Of a stretch of 23,022 nucleotides of DNA, positions 16,324 through 22,926 are shown in pieces. The position numbers were made by a program, and so were the translations under genes. Position 1 is the stretch's first letter, and every line of letters starts with the position of its first letter. The stretch is from assembly GCA_910585555.1 (NCBI GenBank), contig CAJUFU010000013.1:36451-59472 (forward strand), read 5' to 3'. A model generated the notes under the pieces. That model was given only the letters and a program-made list of their open reading frames with translations, searched no databases and had not been told where the DNA came from. The stretch is from an uncultured Lachnospiraceae bacterium. Its GTDB lineage: Bacteria > Bacillota > Clostridia > Lachnospirales > Lachnospiraceae.

Positions 16324-17007
16324 TTACAGGCCCATTTCTGCCTTAAGTGCCGCAAGCTCGTCATCCACTGCCGACGTTGTACCCGTACTGTCATACTTGG
16401 CCGCCAGATCGTCAAGATCTCCATCTGCACCGGAACGATTCAGTTCCCCTGCCGCTTCCGCCTCATCCAACATCCGATTAACCTTTTCTTCCATTCTGTC
16501 AAAAGCTGCCGCATGGTTGCCTGCGTTCTCCATACCAGAACCCATCTCATTGATTTTCTGCTGGGTCTGTGCCACTTTTACCTTGGCCTTCAACATATCC
16601 CGCTTACTCTTCATGGCCCGGATATCTTCTTCCAGTTTGTCATGCATCTGTTTCATTTTCGCGGAATTGGCCTGTGCGAGCTCATAATTCTTCGCAAGAA
16701 CCTCCTGCTTTTGGGTCAGTTCACCTTTCTTTTCTAAGAACCGGCGCGCATCATTGTCATTCCCTGCCGCCACTGCCTTTTTCGCATACTCACCCATCTT
16801 GGTAATCTCACCCTGACACTCGTCAAGCTTTCTCTTCGCAGATTTTTCTTCCGCCATAATGGAAGCCGTCTCTGCCTTCACCTTGGCAAAATCAGATTCC
16901 AAATTCCGCAGATACTGATCGATCATCTTCTCCGGATCTTCCGCCCTGTCAAGGAGCGAATTCACATTCGCTGCCATAATGTCCTTAAACCTCGTCATAA
17001 TTCCCAT
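16324..17007 (-). CDS. pspA: PspA/IM30 family membrane-protection protein
   Basis: A 227-residue coiled-coil protein of the PspA/IM30/Vipp1 ESCRT-III superfamily. The start at 17007 (MGIMTRF) is chosen because GGAGGGG lies six bases upstream; the longer ORF from 17025 would begin inside that ribosome-binding site. Helix 0 (MTRFKDIMAANVNSLLD) is the amphipathic membrane anchor, followed by the conserved EDPEKMIDQYLR and long helices. The tail is acidic with an Ala/Leu end (DDELAALKAEMGL). Members polymerise on damaged membranes and limit proton leakage. It sits between a 6-TM chemoreceptor upstream (31 bp gap) and the SPFH protein downstream, forming an apparent three-gene operon. Confidence 0.92.
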   Translation of the reverse strand: MGIMTRFKDIMAANVNSLLDRAEDPEKMIDQYLRNLESDFAKVKAETASIMAEEKSAKRKLDECQGEITKMGEYAKKAVAAGNDNDARRFLEKKGELTQKQEVLAKNYELAQANSAKMKQMHDKLEEDIRAMKSKRDMLKAKVKVAQTQQKINEMGSGMENAGNHAAAFDRMEEKVNRMLDEAEAAGELNRSGADGDLDDLAAKYDSTGTTSAVDDELAALKAEMGL

Positions 17008-17038
17008 AACTGCCCCTCCATTCATTCTTAAATTTAAC

Positions 17039-18526
17039 CTACAAACCCTGACTCCGGTTCAAAAGTTTCGCCTGTTCGCTTAAATCTTCCACCAGCCGCT
17101 CCACTTCGCCCACAATCTTTGTATTTCTTTCACTGACCGAAAAAGTTTCCTGTGCATGTGCGGATACTTCTTCCATAATCGCCGAAATCGTCTGTATACT
17201 CTCCACGATAACGCTGTTGGCTGCTGCCATCCGCTCCATGGCCTGATCTAAGCGTCTGTTTTGCTCGTACACCTGGTTGGTACTGTCCGTAATCTTTTCA
17301 AAACGGTCAGCCGCCGCCGTAGCAGACTCACTCTGCTTTTTGTTACTTGTCAACAGTTGTTCCACCGCCTTCATGGCAATACCCAGTTTCTCTGAAACAC
17401 TGTGAATCACATCCGCAATGTTAACCGTTGCGCTCTGCGTCTGATTTGCAAGGCTGGAAATCTCCGATGCCACCACGGCAAACCCTCTGCCGGCTTCCCC
17501 CGCCCGCGCCGCCTCAATGCTTGCATTTAAGGAAAGCAGACTGGTCTGACTGGCCACATTGGTGATCAGATCGATGATAGACTGCATGTTGGAGGTATAC
17601 GCTTCCAGCGCTTTCATATCTTCCACCACTTCCCTGCCTGCCTTCTCAGAAGCTGTCATCTGTTTCATCAAAGAATCTATATCGTCCTTGCCAAGGACTA
17701 CATTTCCCCTGGCCTCCTCCAAACTGTTAGAAATCGTATCCATCACATCATTCATCTGCCCGATATGATGCTGAATCTCTTCCGTCTTACCCAGCTGATT
17801 CTGTACAGAGTCCGCCGTCTCATTGGTCCCGGCGGAAACCTCCTGCATGGCATTTCTGGTCTCGGATACCGCAGCGCCAAGTTCCTTCATCTGTTTTGCC
17901 ACTTCAACGATACCGCCTGACATCTTACCGGATACCTGCATCACCCTGTCAAGCAGATTGGACACCCTATCCTTTTCCTTATTTAATTCTCCAAGCTTCT
18001 TCTGGTTAATCCGGCTCAACGTCCTGGTAGACAGACAGATAAAAATGCCAATCAGCAAAAGAAGAAAAAGCCTTATCTCATAGGTGGCTGCATCCGCTGC
18101 ATCGATATGCCCCAAAATTCCCTGCCAGGCTAAGAAAAGCACATTGACCAGAAATCCCACCCCAGATACACTCAAACATAATCTGAAATCCGAATACAGA
18201 ATCAGCACCATATAAATCGGAATAATAAAGGTAAATGCAATCATATTAACGGTAGTAAATACCACAAAAATATAGAATATCGTATAAGTAATGCCGATGG
18301 CATATTTTAAACTTACATCATCCGGAGCTCTGAAATACATTACAATTTCAACCATCACAGGTCCTGCTGCCAAAAGTAGAAACAACAGGTAATATCCCAG
18401 CGTTCTGTCTCCCTTTAACACCTCAAGAAAATAAGATAATGCAAGAACAACCGCTAACACTGTATGACAGGCCAGGGCTACCTTATTCATCGCCTTTCCT
18501 TCACTAAACACTCTTTCTTTGTCCAT
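17039..18526 (-). CDS. Methyl-accepting chemotaxis-like protein with six N-terminal TM helices
   Basis: A 495-residue protein from ATG 18526 (MDKERVF), which has AGGAGGAAGG upstream; the ATG at 18544 lies directly ahead of this ribosome-binding site. Roughly residues 18-185 form six hydrophobic helices with short loops and no extracellular sensor domain. No HAMP domain is visible, and the cytoplasmic signalling helices begin right after the last helix. The hairpin tip is canonical (QTSLLSLNASIEAARAG), with the GFAVVASEI and LANQT segments. It probably senses a membrane state or a small ligand within the bilayer. It heads the operon with pspA and the SPFH gene, so it may signal envelope condition rather than classic attractants. 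No che genes are in the window. Confidence 0.9.
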   Translation of the reverse strand: MDKERVFSEGKAMNKVALACHTVLAVVLALSYFLEVLKGDRTLGYYLLFLLLAAGPVMVEIVMYFRAPDDVSLKYAIGITYTIFYIFVVFTTVNMIAFTFIIPIYMVLILYSDFRLCLSVSGVGFLVNVLFLAWQGILGHIDAADAATYEIRLFLLLLIGIFICLSTRTLSRINQKKLGELNKEKDRVSNLLDRVMQVSGKMSGGIVEVAKQMKELGAAVSETRNAMQEVSAGTNETADSVQNQLGKTEEIQHHIGQMNDVMDTISNSLEEARGNVVLGKDDIDSLMKQMTASEKAGREVVEDMKALEAYTSNMQSIIDLITNVASQTSLLSLNASIEAARAGEAGRGFAVVASEISSLANQTQSATVNIADVIHSVSEKLGIAMKAVEQLLTSNKKQSESATAAADRFEKITDSTNQVYEQNRRLDQAMERMAAANSVIVESIQTISAIMEEVSAHAQETFSVSERNTKIVGEVERLVEDLSEQAKLLNRSQGL

Positions 18527-18616
18527 TCTGCCTTCCTCCTGCATTTATACTTTTCGTATATGCCCTCAAAACGACAGATTCTATCTATCATACCACCCCT
18601 AAAATGACCTTTATAC

Positions 18617-18646
18617 AGTATAGCATACCCTTTCATCATAGGACAA
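18617..18646 (-). promoter_or_regulatory. Promoter of the chemoreceptor-pspA-SPFH operon
   Basis: On the minus strand TTGTCC (18646-18641), an 18-bp spacer and TATACT (18622-18617), with a start expected near 18610 and a leader of about 85 nt. The leader has a small hairpin (TATAC/GTATA around GAAAA) shortly before the ribosome-binding site. Confidence 0.65.
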
Positions 18647-18734
18647 GATTTTTTATCCAACCTGACTGCATCCATGTTCTCGGCTTTTCATTCGTAAGTT
18701 ACTCTTTACACGTCAGCCAGAAATGACAACGAAA

Positions 18735-18766
18735 CAAAAAGCCATGCTTCGTCAGCCCGCATTGCT
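18735..18766 (-). terminator. Intrinsic terminator after the EamA transporter
   Basis: On the minus strand AGCAATGC and GCATGGCT pair over eight positions with one mismatch, with loop GGGCTGACGAA, then TTTTTG. It begins five bases after the transporter stop and separates it from the chemoreceptor operon. Confidence 0.65.
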
Positions 18767-18770
18767 CCTT

Positions 18771-19640
18771 TTACAGCACAGCGGCTACAATACCGGCAAT
18801 AATGACCGCCGCGCAGATTAGCTTATGGGTCGTATTCTTTTCATGAAAAAGAAATCTGCCCGCCAGAATCGTCACCACGCATCCTGCCTGCTTTAACAAA
18901 GTCATCACGGTAATCCGGCTGCCCTCCATGCCATTGGCCACAAATAACGCCCTGTCCGCTATAACAATGAGCAGACTTAAAAGCCATACCCATTGATTGC
19001 GCACGGCGCTGCCCCAGTTTACCGGCACTCTGCCTAGCAATATAAATAACAGATAAAACAACGTCAGAAAAAGCAAATACCAGAATTGTAACTGAGAACT
19101 GTTAATATCCCGCATCAGAATCTTATCCAAAAGCCCCGATACCGCATTTAGCATACAGGAGGCAAAAGCCATCACCACATATCTGGCCTCCACGGCCGCT
19201 CCTTCCGGCACTGCAAGGCCCTGTCTGTTCCGGGGATGATATTTTAAAAGAAGAAGCCCCGCCGATACAAGCACAAGTCCAATTACCTGATAAGGTCCCA
19301 GAATCTCCTGCATCACCACCACTCCAAGAAGGGTAGCAAAAAGCACCCTGGAAAGGTCCAACACCCCGTAAAGGCTGATCGGCATCTTCTTGATGGCTTT
19401 AAAACTAAACATCCATGCCAGAAATATCACAAAAGATTTCAGGGCTATGTAAAAATAGAAGTGCAGCTCCAATCCCATTGCATGTCTTGCATCCGGCAAA
19501 ACTATCAGGAAAGACAACAAAGTGTACATAAACAATACCTCTATGGTAGAGTTTTTCTCCAATGCCTTCTTTTTTACAATCTCTCGAACACCTTTTAAAG
19601 TGCCATACAATAAGACCAGCGCAATCCATATCATTTCCAA
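18771..19640 (-). CDS. EamA/DMT-superfamily transporter
   Basis: A 289-residue polytopic protein with about ten hydrophobic helices in two EamA halves (residues about 1-130 and 145-289). Typical features are SFKAIKKMPISLYGVLDLSRVLFATLLGVVV at the end of the first half (given here only as a recognisable region near residues 82-110) and a matching LLKQAGCVVTILAGRFLF near the end of the second. The drug/metabolite transporter superfamily exports or imports small metabolites; the substrate cannot be told. The conserved PISLY segment and the GxLLLKY end of the first half fit the family. ATG 19640 follows AGGAGG about ten bases upstream. A promoter at 19857-19886 in the accessory DNA points towards it. 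Confidence 0.85.
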   Translation of the reverse strand: MEMIWIALVLLYGTLKGVREIVKKKALEKNSTIEVLFMYTLLSFLIVLPDARHAMGLELHFYFYIALKSFVIFLAWMFSFKAIKKMPISLYGVLDLSRVLFATLLGVVVMQEILGPYQVIGLVLVSAGLLLLKYHPRNRQGLAVPEGAAVEARYVVMAFASCMLNAVSGLLDKILMRDINSSQLQFWYLLFLTLFYLLFILLGRVPVNWGSAVRNQWVWLLSLLIVIADRALFVANGMEGSRITVMTLLKQAGCVVTILAGRFLFHEKNTTHKLICAAVIIAGIVAAVL

Positions 19641-19697
19641 AACCTGCCTCCTTTCGATGCCTGCTCATTGCCCATGGCAAGCAAACTAAAAAATAGC

Positions 19698-19721
19698 TGT
19701 AAAGTACTTTTATACTTTACA
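19698..19721. repeat. Perfect 9-bp inverted repeat
   Basis: TGTAAAGTA and TACTTTACA flank a six-base CTTTTA spacer. There is no T tract, so a terminator is unlikely. A protein-binding site or recombination site near the element boundary is possible. Confidence 0.6.
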
Positions 19722-19856
19722 ACTATGATTGCGAGAGCATGCGAGGGGAATCGAAAACCCTGCTAATCCCCAAAACACTGATAAAAAGGAGGATTTCAAC
19801 GCTTCATCCCCTCACCGTACCGAAATCGTACCGAACAATTCGTTCAACGTCAAAGT

Positions 19857-19886
19857 ATCTTAACATGAGTAAAGCAACACTGTCAA
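19857..19886 (-). promoter_or_regulatory. Minus-strand promoter facing the EamA transporter
   Basis: On the minus strand a perfect TTGACA (19886-19881), an 18-bp spacer and TAAGAT (19862-19857). No other gene lies between it and the transporter start at 19640, giving a leader of about 210 nt. It may be an outward-reading promoter of the accessory element. Confidence 0.55.
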
Positions 19887-19945
19887 TATGGCCTTTCTTG
19901 TTTATACCGGTTTCTACGCCAAACAGCAAACAAGATTCTGCGATA

Positions 19946-19999
19946 GACAAGCTTGTCAAGGGGCAAGCGAAGCGATACGCCGCAGGGCAACCCTTGACA
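19946..19999. repeat. Palindrome cluster, possible oriT or protein-binding site
   Basis: A perfect 12-bp palindrome GACAAGCTTGTC (19946-19957) overlaps the left arm of a 9-bp inverted repeat, TGTCAAGGG (19954-19962) and CCCTTGACA (19991-19999). The 28-base spacer contains GCGAAGCGATACGCCGC, itself partly self-complementary. Such clusters occur at transfer origins and recombinase sites of conjugative elements, and a relaxase remnant is present at 22.4-22.8 kb. The function is not shown. Confidence 0.5.
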
Positions 20000-20128
20000 T
20001 AGCGGGTGCAGGCCAAAGCAGAATGGAAAAAGAGGGAACGCAACAGGCACATAATTTACAATATATAGAAATACAAGAAAATGAGTAAAATAATAACGTA
20101 AATATTGATGTAAATTTTAATCAAACTA

Positions 20129-20157
20129 TTGTGTATCATAAATGTATGGAATATAAT
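20129..20157 (+). promoter_or_regulatory. Promoter of the toxin-antitoxin operon
   Basis: TTGTGT (20129-20134), a 17-bp spacer and TATAAT (20152-20157). The start expected near 20164 lies just before the AGGAGG of the antitoxin gene, so the leader is very short. An antitoxin binding here would give the usual autoregulation. Confidence 0.65.
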
Positions 20158-20178
20158 GAGAAACAGGAGGATGAAATC

Positions 20179-20529
20179 ATGAAAACAACGTTATTAGAGT
20201 TAACAGAGAGGCTTGTCCCAATATCAGATTTTAGTCAAGGCAAGGCAGGTAAAATCTTTAGTGATGTGGCGGAGAATGATCATGAATATATTGTGCTGAA
20301 AAATAATCAGCCAACGGCTGTATTATTATCTGTAAAAGAATATAGGAATACACAAAAAAAGCTTGCCAGATTAGAAGAGTTACTGGAAAAGATTGAGAAT
20401 ATCAGGTTGCTAAAACTTGCCGAAAATAGAGCAAATGATAATACATCTTCTTTTGAATCTTTTGTACAAGAACAAGGTTTTTCGATGGAAGAATTGGAAG
20501 AAGTATCGGAAAGTGTGGAATTTGAATAA
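20179..20529 (+). CDS. Phd/YefM-type antitoxin
   Basis: A 116-residue protein from ATG 20179, chosen because AGGAGG lies eight bases upstream. The N-terminal half has the Phd/YefM DNA-binding fold (SDFSQGKAGKIFSDVAEN, then YIVLKNNQPTAVLLSVKEY at about residues 36-54). The C-terminal half is a Glu-rich helical region (LARLEELLEKIENIR) that would bind and block the toxin. It is slightly longer than typical YefM proteins. The stop and the toxin start overlap as TAATG, so the two are translationally coupled. The base composition is much more AT-rich than that of the genes to the left, which points to horizontal acquisition. Confidence 0.88.
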   Translation: MKTTLLELTERLVPISDFSQGKAGKIFSDVAENDHEYIVLKNNQPTAVLLSVKEYRNTQKKLARLEELLEKIENIRLLKLAENRANDNTSSFESFVQEQGFSMEELEEVSESVEFE

Positions 20530-20885
20530 TGGGGTGGAACATACGGATAACAGATGAGGCTAAAAAAGACTACAGCAAAATTGATGGAAGTATGCGTAAG
20601 CAGGTATTAGCCGGTATCATAAAAGTGTCAAAAGCGCCATTACCAAGTCCAAACGGTTATGGAAAGCCATTAGGGAACAAAAATGGTAATGATTTAACTG
20701 GATTTTTCAAAATAAAATACAAGGAGATTGAAATAAGGGTTGTCTATACTTTAGTTGTTGACAAGATGATAATGAATATCATAGTCATCTCACAAAGAAA
20801 TGATAATGATTGTTATGATATAGCGGCAAAGTTATATGACAAATATGGTGATGATATTTTTAAAGATGTATTTGGAGAATTTTAA
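20529..20885 (+). CDS. RelE/ParE-superfamily toxin
   Basis: A 118-residue basic protein starting at the ATG that overlaps the antitoxin stop. The fold pattern is RelE/ParE: the first strand (WNIRITDEAKKDYSKID), two helices, the central GKPLGNKNGNDLTGFFKIKY, and the strand pair EIRVVYTLV and IMNIIVISQRND. RelE members cleave mRNA in the ribosome and ParE members inhibit gyrase; the sequence alone does not decide which. The C-terminal tail (about 20 residues rich in Asp, Lys and Phe) is longer than in the smallest RelE toxins. Together with the preceding antitoxin it forms a complete type II module, likely stabilising a mobile element. Confidence 0.87.
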   Translation: MGWNIRITDEAKKDYSKIDGSMRKQVLAGIIKVSKAPLPSPNGYGKPLGNKNGNDLTGFFKIKYKEIEIRVVYTLVVDKMIMNIIVISQRNDNDCYDIAAKLYDKYGDDIFKDVFGEF

Positions 20886-20963
20886 TCCTGCTTTTTAACG
20901 CGGATATCATCAACGGCATCCCCTCTTGATTACGTTTTCGTTCTTTTTGAAAAATAGTTCTTC

Positions 20964-20992
20964 TTGATATTTTGATGCGGTAGCAGTATAAT
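20964..20992 (+). promoter_or_regulatory. Strong promoter of the structured leader
   Basis: TTGATA (20964-20969), a 17-bp spacer and a perfect TATAAT (20987-20992). The start expected near 20999 gives a leader of about 330 nt ahead of the Ser-rich secreted protein. Confidence 0.8.
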
Positions 20993-20998
20993 GAAAAA

Positions 20999-21258
20999 CG
21001 AGATAAATAGTAAAAGGCAGGATGTAGAGGATTGCCGTCCTCTACACCCCTATGCAGGAGACCTAACCTCCCACACAGCATATTTTTATGCGCCAAGTCA
21101 AGTATAGCGAATTTCCCCTACGATTTCAAGGGAAAACTAGCGCGTACTTGGGTTTATGGTGTTGTATTTTTAGCGGTGTAGGAAAGAAAAATCCTGCGCC
21201 GCTTTCTTATTGTTTATCTCGGCAGATTCACAGAGGGGCTTAAAAATATGCCCCTCTG
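20999..21258 (+). ncRNA. Long structured leader RNA, unassigned
   Basis: After the promoter come, in order: a perfect 9-bp hairpin TGTAGAGGA/TCCTCTACA (21023-21046); a small GCATA/TATGC hairpin; TTTCCC/GGGAAA (21112-21135) nested inside CAAGTA/TACTTG (21099-21150); an 11-bp hairpin followed by a T-rich run (21173-21215); and a perfect 9-bp CAGAGGGGC/GCCCCTCTG hairpin (21231-21258). CCAAGT (21093-21098) could pair with the same ACTTGG as CAAGTA does, so two mutually exclusive folds exist. No ORF of note is inside. It could be a cis-acting attenuator or a small RNA ending near 21215. I do not recognise a known Rfam class. Confidence 0.6.
21173..21215 (+). terminator. Attenuator-like hairpin inside the leader
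   Basis: GCGGTGTAGGA (21173-21183) and TCCTGCGCCGC (21192-21202) pair over 11 positions with two G-U, loop AAGAAAAA, followed by TTTCTTATTGTTT. It lies about 175 nt after the promoter and about 115 nt before the start codon of the downstream gene, so it would end part or all of the transcripts early. Confidence 0.65.
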
Positions 21259-21329
21259 CTGAACTGTTCGGGATTTCCTGCTTAGAAAACCAAAGAAAAA
21301 GAAAACACAAAACACGGAGGTACATGATT

Positions 21330-22007
21330 ATGAAGAAAAACACTTACAAGATTTTGGCATCAGCTTTTGCACTGGGGCTTTTCGTCACTTCCCCTGCAAC
21401 ATCCATCACGACACATGCACTGGGATTCAATGCTGACGCACAGGAACATTATGATGGTGATGATGAAGTGAGTGTCTGGGAAAATTGGTCTGATAGCAGT
21501 TCCAGTTCCTCTGACAGCGGCTCCAGTTCTTCCAGTGACAGTTCCAGTTCCCACGAAAGCAGTTCCAACAGCGGCTCTCATGACAGCGGTTCTTCCAACA
21601 GCGGTTCCGGCTATAGCGGCGGCTCTTCTGATAATGGTTCTGCGGCTCCCGCACCCGTAAGTGTTCCCCACAGCTTTACAACGAATTCCGGGGACGGACA
21701 GACCTTCCGCATCGTTGAGAATGCCGCACACACATCCTATCAGGTGATGCACTGCGGCAATACCATAGCGGTCATTGCAGTAGCAGACGCTGACGGCAAC
21801 ACCGTGGCATACAAGACCGTAGCTGTAGAGCAGGGCGAAGATAACCTCTGGTATCTGAACATCACACTTGCAGACGGTATTGACGCTACCGGCTACACGG
21901 TAAAAGTGAGCAAGGGTGACGTAACCTATCTGTCCACCACCCTTGGCGTGAGCGGCATCAAGATAAACGGTGCACTGGCATTGTCCACAGTTCCCGTACA
22001 GCAGTAA
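21330..22007 (+). CDS. Secreted Ser-rich-linker protein
   Basis: A 225-residue protein from ATG 21330 (MKKNTYKI), which has GGAGG nine bases upstream; the ATG at 21324 is too close to it. A signal peptide (residues about 1-30, ending near THA) is followed by a short acidic region (DGDDEVSVWENW). Next is a linker of about 55 residues, almost all Ser with Asp, Gly, Asn and His. The C-terminal globular domain of about 110 residues is probably a beta-sandwich (FTTNSGDGQTFRIVENA; YQVMHCGNTIAVIAV; GYTVKVSKGDVTYL). No sortase motif or membrane anchor is seen. Its place in an element with relaxase remnants suggests a surface or secreted accessory protein of a conjugative element; the function is unknown. 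Confidence 0.8.
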   Translation: MKKNTYKILASAFALGLFVTSPATSITTHALGFNADAQEHYDGDDEVSVWENWSDSSSSSSDSGSSSSSDSSSSHESSSNSGSHDSGSSNSGSGYSGGSSDNGSAAPAPVSVPHSFTTNSGDGQTFRIVENAAHTSYQVMHCGNTIAVIAVADADGNTVAYKTVAVEQGEDNLWYLNITLADGIDATGYTVKVSKGDVTYLSTTLGVSGIKINGALALSTVPVQQ

Positions 22008-22041
22008 AAGAATCCATACATAGAAACAAGATAAATCACAG

Positions 22042-22085
22042 AGAACCGTCTACAGCAATGGCAGGCGGTTCTTTCTTTTTTCTTC
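22042..22085 (+). terminator. Intrinsic terminator after the Ser-rich protein
   Basis: AGAACCGTC and GGCGGTTCT pair over nine positions (one G-U) around a 13-base loop, followed by TTCTTTTTTCTT. It lies about 35 bp after the stop codon. Confidence 0.85.
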
Positions 22086-22094
22086 ATATTGAAT

Positions 22095-22399
22095 ATGAAT
22101 GGTTCTGGAAATTTAACCCGAACAGAATTGGAGGAAGATTTTAAAAAAAATTACTTTAGAGAAAAAGAACATAACGACCTCACAAATGACACTTTCATGC
22201 AAAGTGTCATGGAGAAGATTGAGAAAAGACGAAAAGCATTCAAGAAAAAATACCCTGTTTATACGCAAAAATATCTGGCTGAAAAAGCAGGCGTTAGTTT
22301 AGCCACATATAAGAATTATTTATGTGGATATAACACTGGTTTCAGCTTAAGAATATAGCAGACGCTTTGAAATGTAAACCCTCAGATTTTCTTGATTAG
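22095..22399 (+). pseudogene. HTH (XRE-like) regulator, frameshifted near the C-terminus
   Basis: The frame from ATG 22095 encodes a charged N-terminal part and then a helix-turn-helix segment (YTQKYLAEKAGVSLATYKNY), but stops at 22356-22358 after GFSLRI. In another frame the bases from about 22340 read FQLKNIADALKCKPSDFLD and stop at 22397-22399, which is the usual end of this type of small regulator (next helix plus the CKPSDFLD-like tail). A one-base loss or small deletion near 22335-22345 therefore separates the parts. There is no ribosome-binding site before the ATG, which lies directly after the terminator, so expression is doubtful. Similar small HTH proteins accompany Tn1549-type elements. 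Confidence 0.65.
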
Positions 22400-22409
22400 T
22401 ACACAGATA

Positions 22410-22838
22410 AATTAAGGAATACTCGGCATAGAGCTTCTTTTTCTTCTCTGCCAGCTTACGGCCTTCCTCTTTCAGTTCGTCCATCTTGGGAAGTTTTGCT
22501 CCGCCCAGAATCCGCTTGAAGTCAGCGGAGGCCGACCTCGGTGTTCTTAATCTGGCCGTACAGAATGTGGAAGCGCTCCACAGTTTCCGATGCTTTTTTC
22601 CAACTGCTCATATTCCATCAGGCTGTTTTCCTGCAAATAGGCCAGGGCGGTGGCCATTTGTTTCAGATTGAAAACCTTCGCCCATCGTTCATAGCCCGGC
22701 CCTTTCCCTTGAAGCCTGGATTGAATGTCGATAATCAGATTGACCCTTTGGCGGGGCTGTTCTGCATTCCTATCGGAACCGGATAAGGCGGCTTCTATAT
22801 CCTTCTGGCCGTAACCCTTCCGTAGGACTGTGATATTG
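22410..22838 (-). pseudogene. Relaxase (Tn1549-type mobilisation protein) C-terminal remnant
   Basis: On the minus strand the segment RVNLIIDIQSRLQ...GPGYERWAKVFNLKQMA followed by LAYLQENSLMEYEQLEK is characteristic of relaxases of Tn1549/CTn-type elements. The frame then shifts at an A6 run (22594-22599), continuing as KASETVERFHILYGQIKN. After about 22530 a further shift, probably with an internal deletion, leads to FKRILGGAKLPKMDEL and EEGRKLAEKKKKLYAEYS, which corresponds to a more distal relaxase region. The N-terminal nuclease domain is absent. The left end abuts the frameshifted HTH gene. This is non-functional debris and good evidence for a former integrative conjugative element here. 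Confidence 0.75.
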
Positions 22839-22879
22839 ATACAAATTAACGATGAACCCCTTATTTGAACACCCCTTAA

Positions 22880-22917
22880 TATAGAAAGAAGCCGACTAGG
22901 AATTACCCCAGTCGGCT
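22880..22917 (-). terminator. Intrinsic terminator for the gene at the right edge
   Basis: AGCCGACT and AGTCGGCT form a perfect 8-bp stem (22890-22917). On the minus strand it is followed by TCTTTCTATA. It lies about 10 bp after the stop codon of the partial minus-strand frame at 22927. Confidence 0.7.
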
Positions 22918-22926
22918 GCATCTCAA

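Larger units (their letters stand above)
19641..20128. other. Gene-free junction region with palindromes and tRNA-3'-end-like scrap
   Basis: No convincing gene is seen in either strand. From left to right it holds: a 9-bp inverted repeat (TGTAAAGTA/TACTTTACA); a segment at about 19731-19771 that on the minus strand resembles a degenerate tRNA T-arm (GGTTTTCGATTCCCC); a short direct repeat of CGTACCGAA (about 19817 and 19827); a minus-strand promoter; and a palindrome cluster at 19946-19999. It separates host-like genes on the left from AT-rich mobile-type genes on the right, so it may include a former attachment site or element end. That reading is inference. Confidence 0.5.

Noticed and set aside
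17008..17025. Earlier ATG for pspA at 17025
   Set aside because: The GGAGGGG ribosome-binding site lies within that extension and serves the ATG at 17007, where PspA homology starts.
19804..20052. Minus-strand frame of 82 codons in the junction region
   Set aside because: It crosses the palindrome cluster and the promoter and shows no recognisable domain or ribosome-binding site.
20860..21096. Minus-strand frame of 78 codons between the toxin and the leader
   Set aside because: It is antisense to the strong promoter and first hairpin of the leader and has no family resemblance I can support.
21483..21650. Ser-codon repeats in the secreted protein as a CRISPR-like or minisatellite array
   Set aside because: The repetition follows from Ser/Asp/Gly codons in a low-complexity linker; no constant repeat length or spacers.
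22547..22921. Taking the 124-codon minus-strand frame as an intact gene
   Set aside because: Its beginning runs through a terminator and its end is out of frame; only the middle matches relaxases, so it is a remnant.
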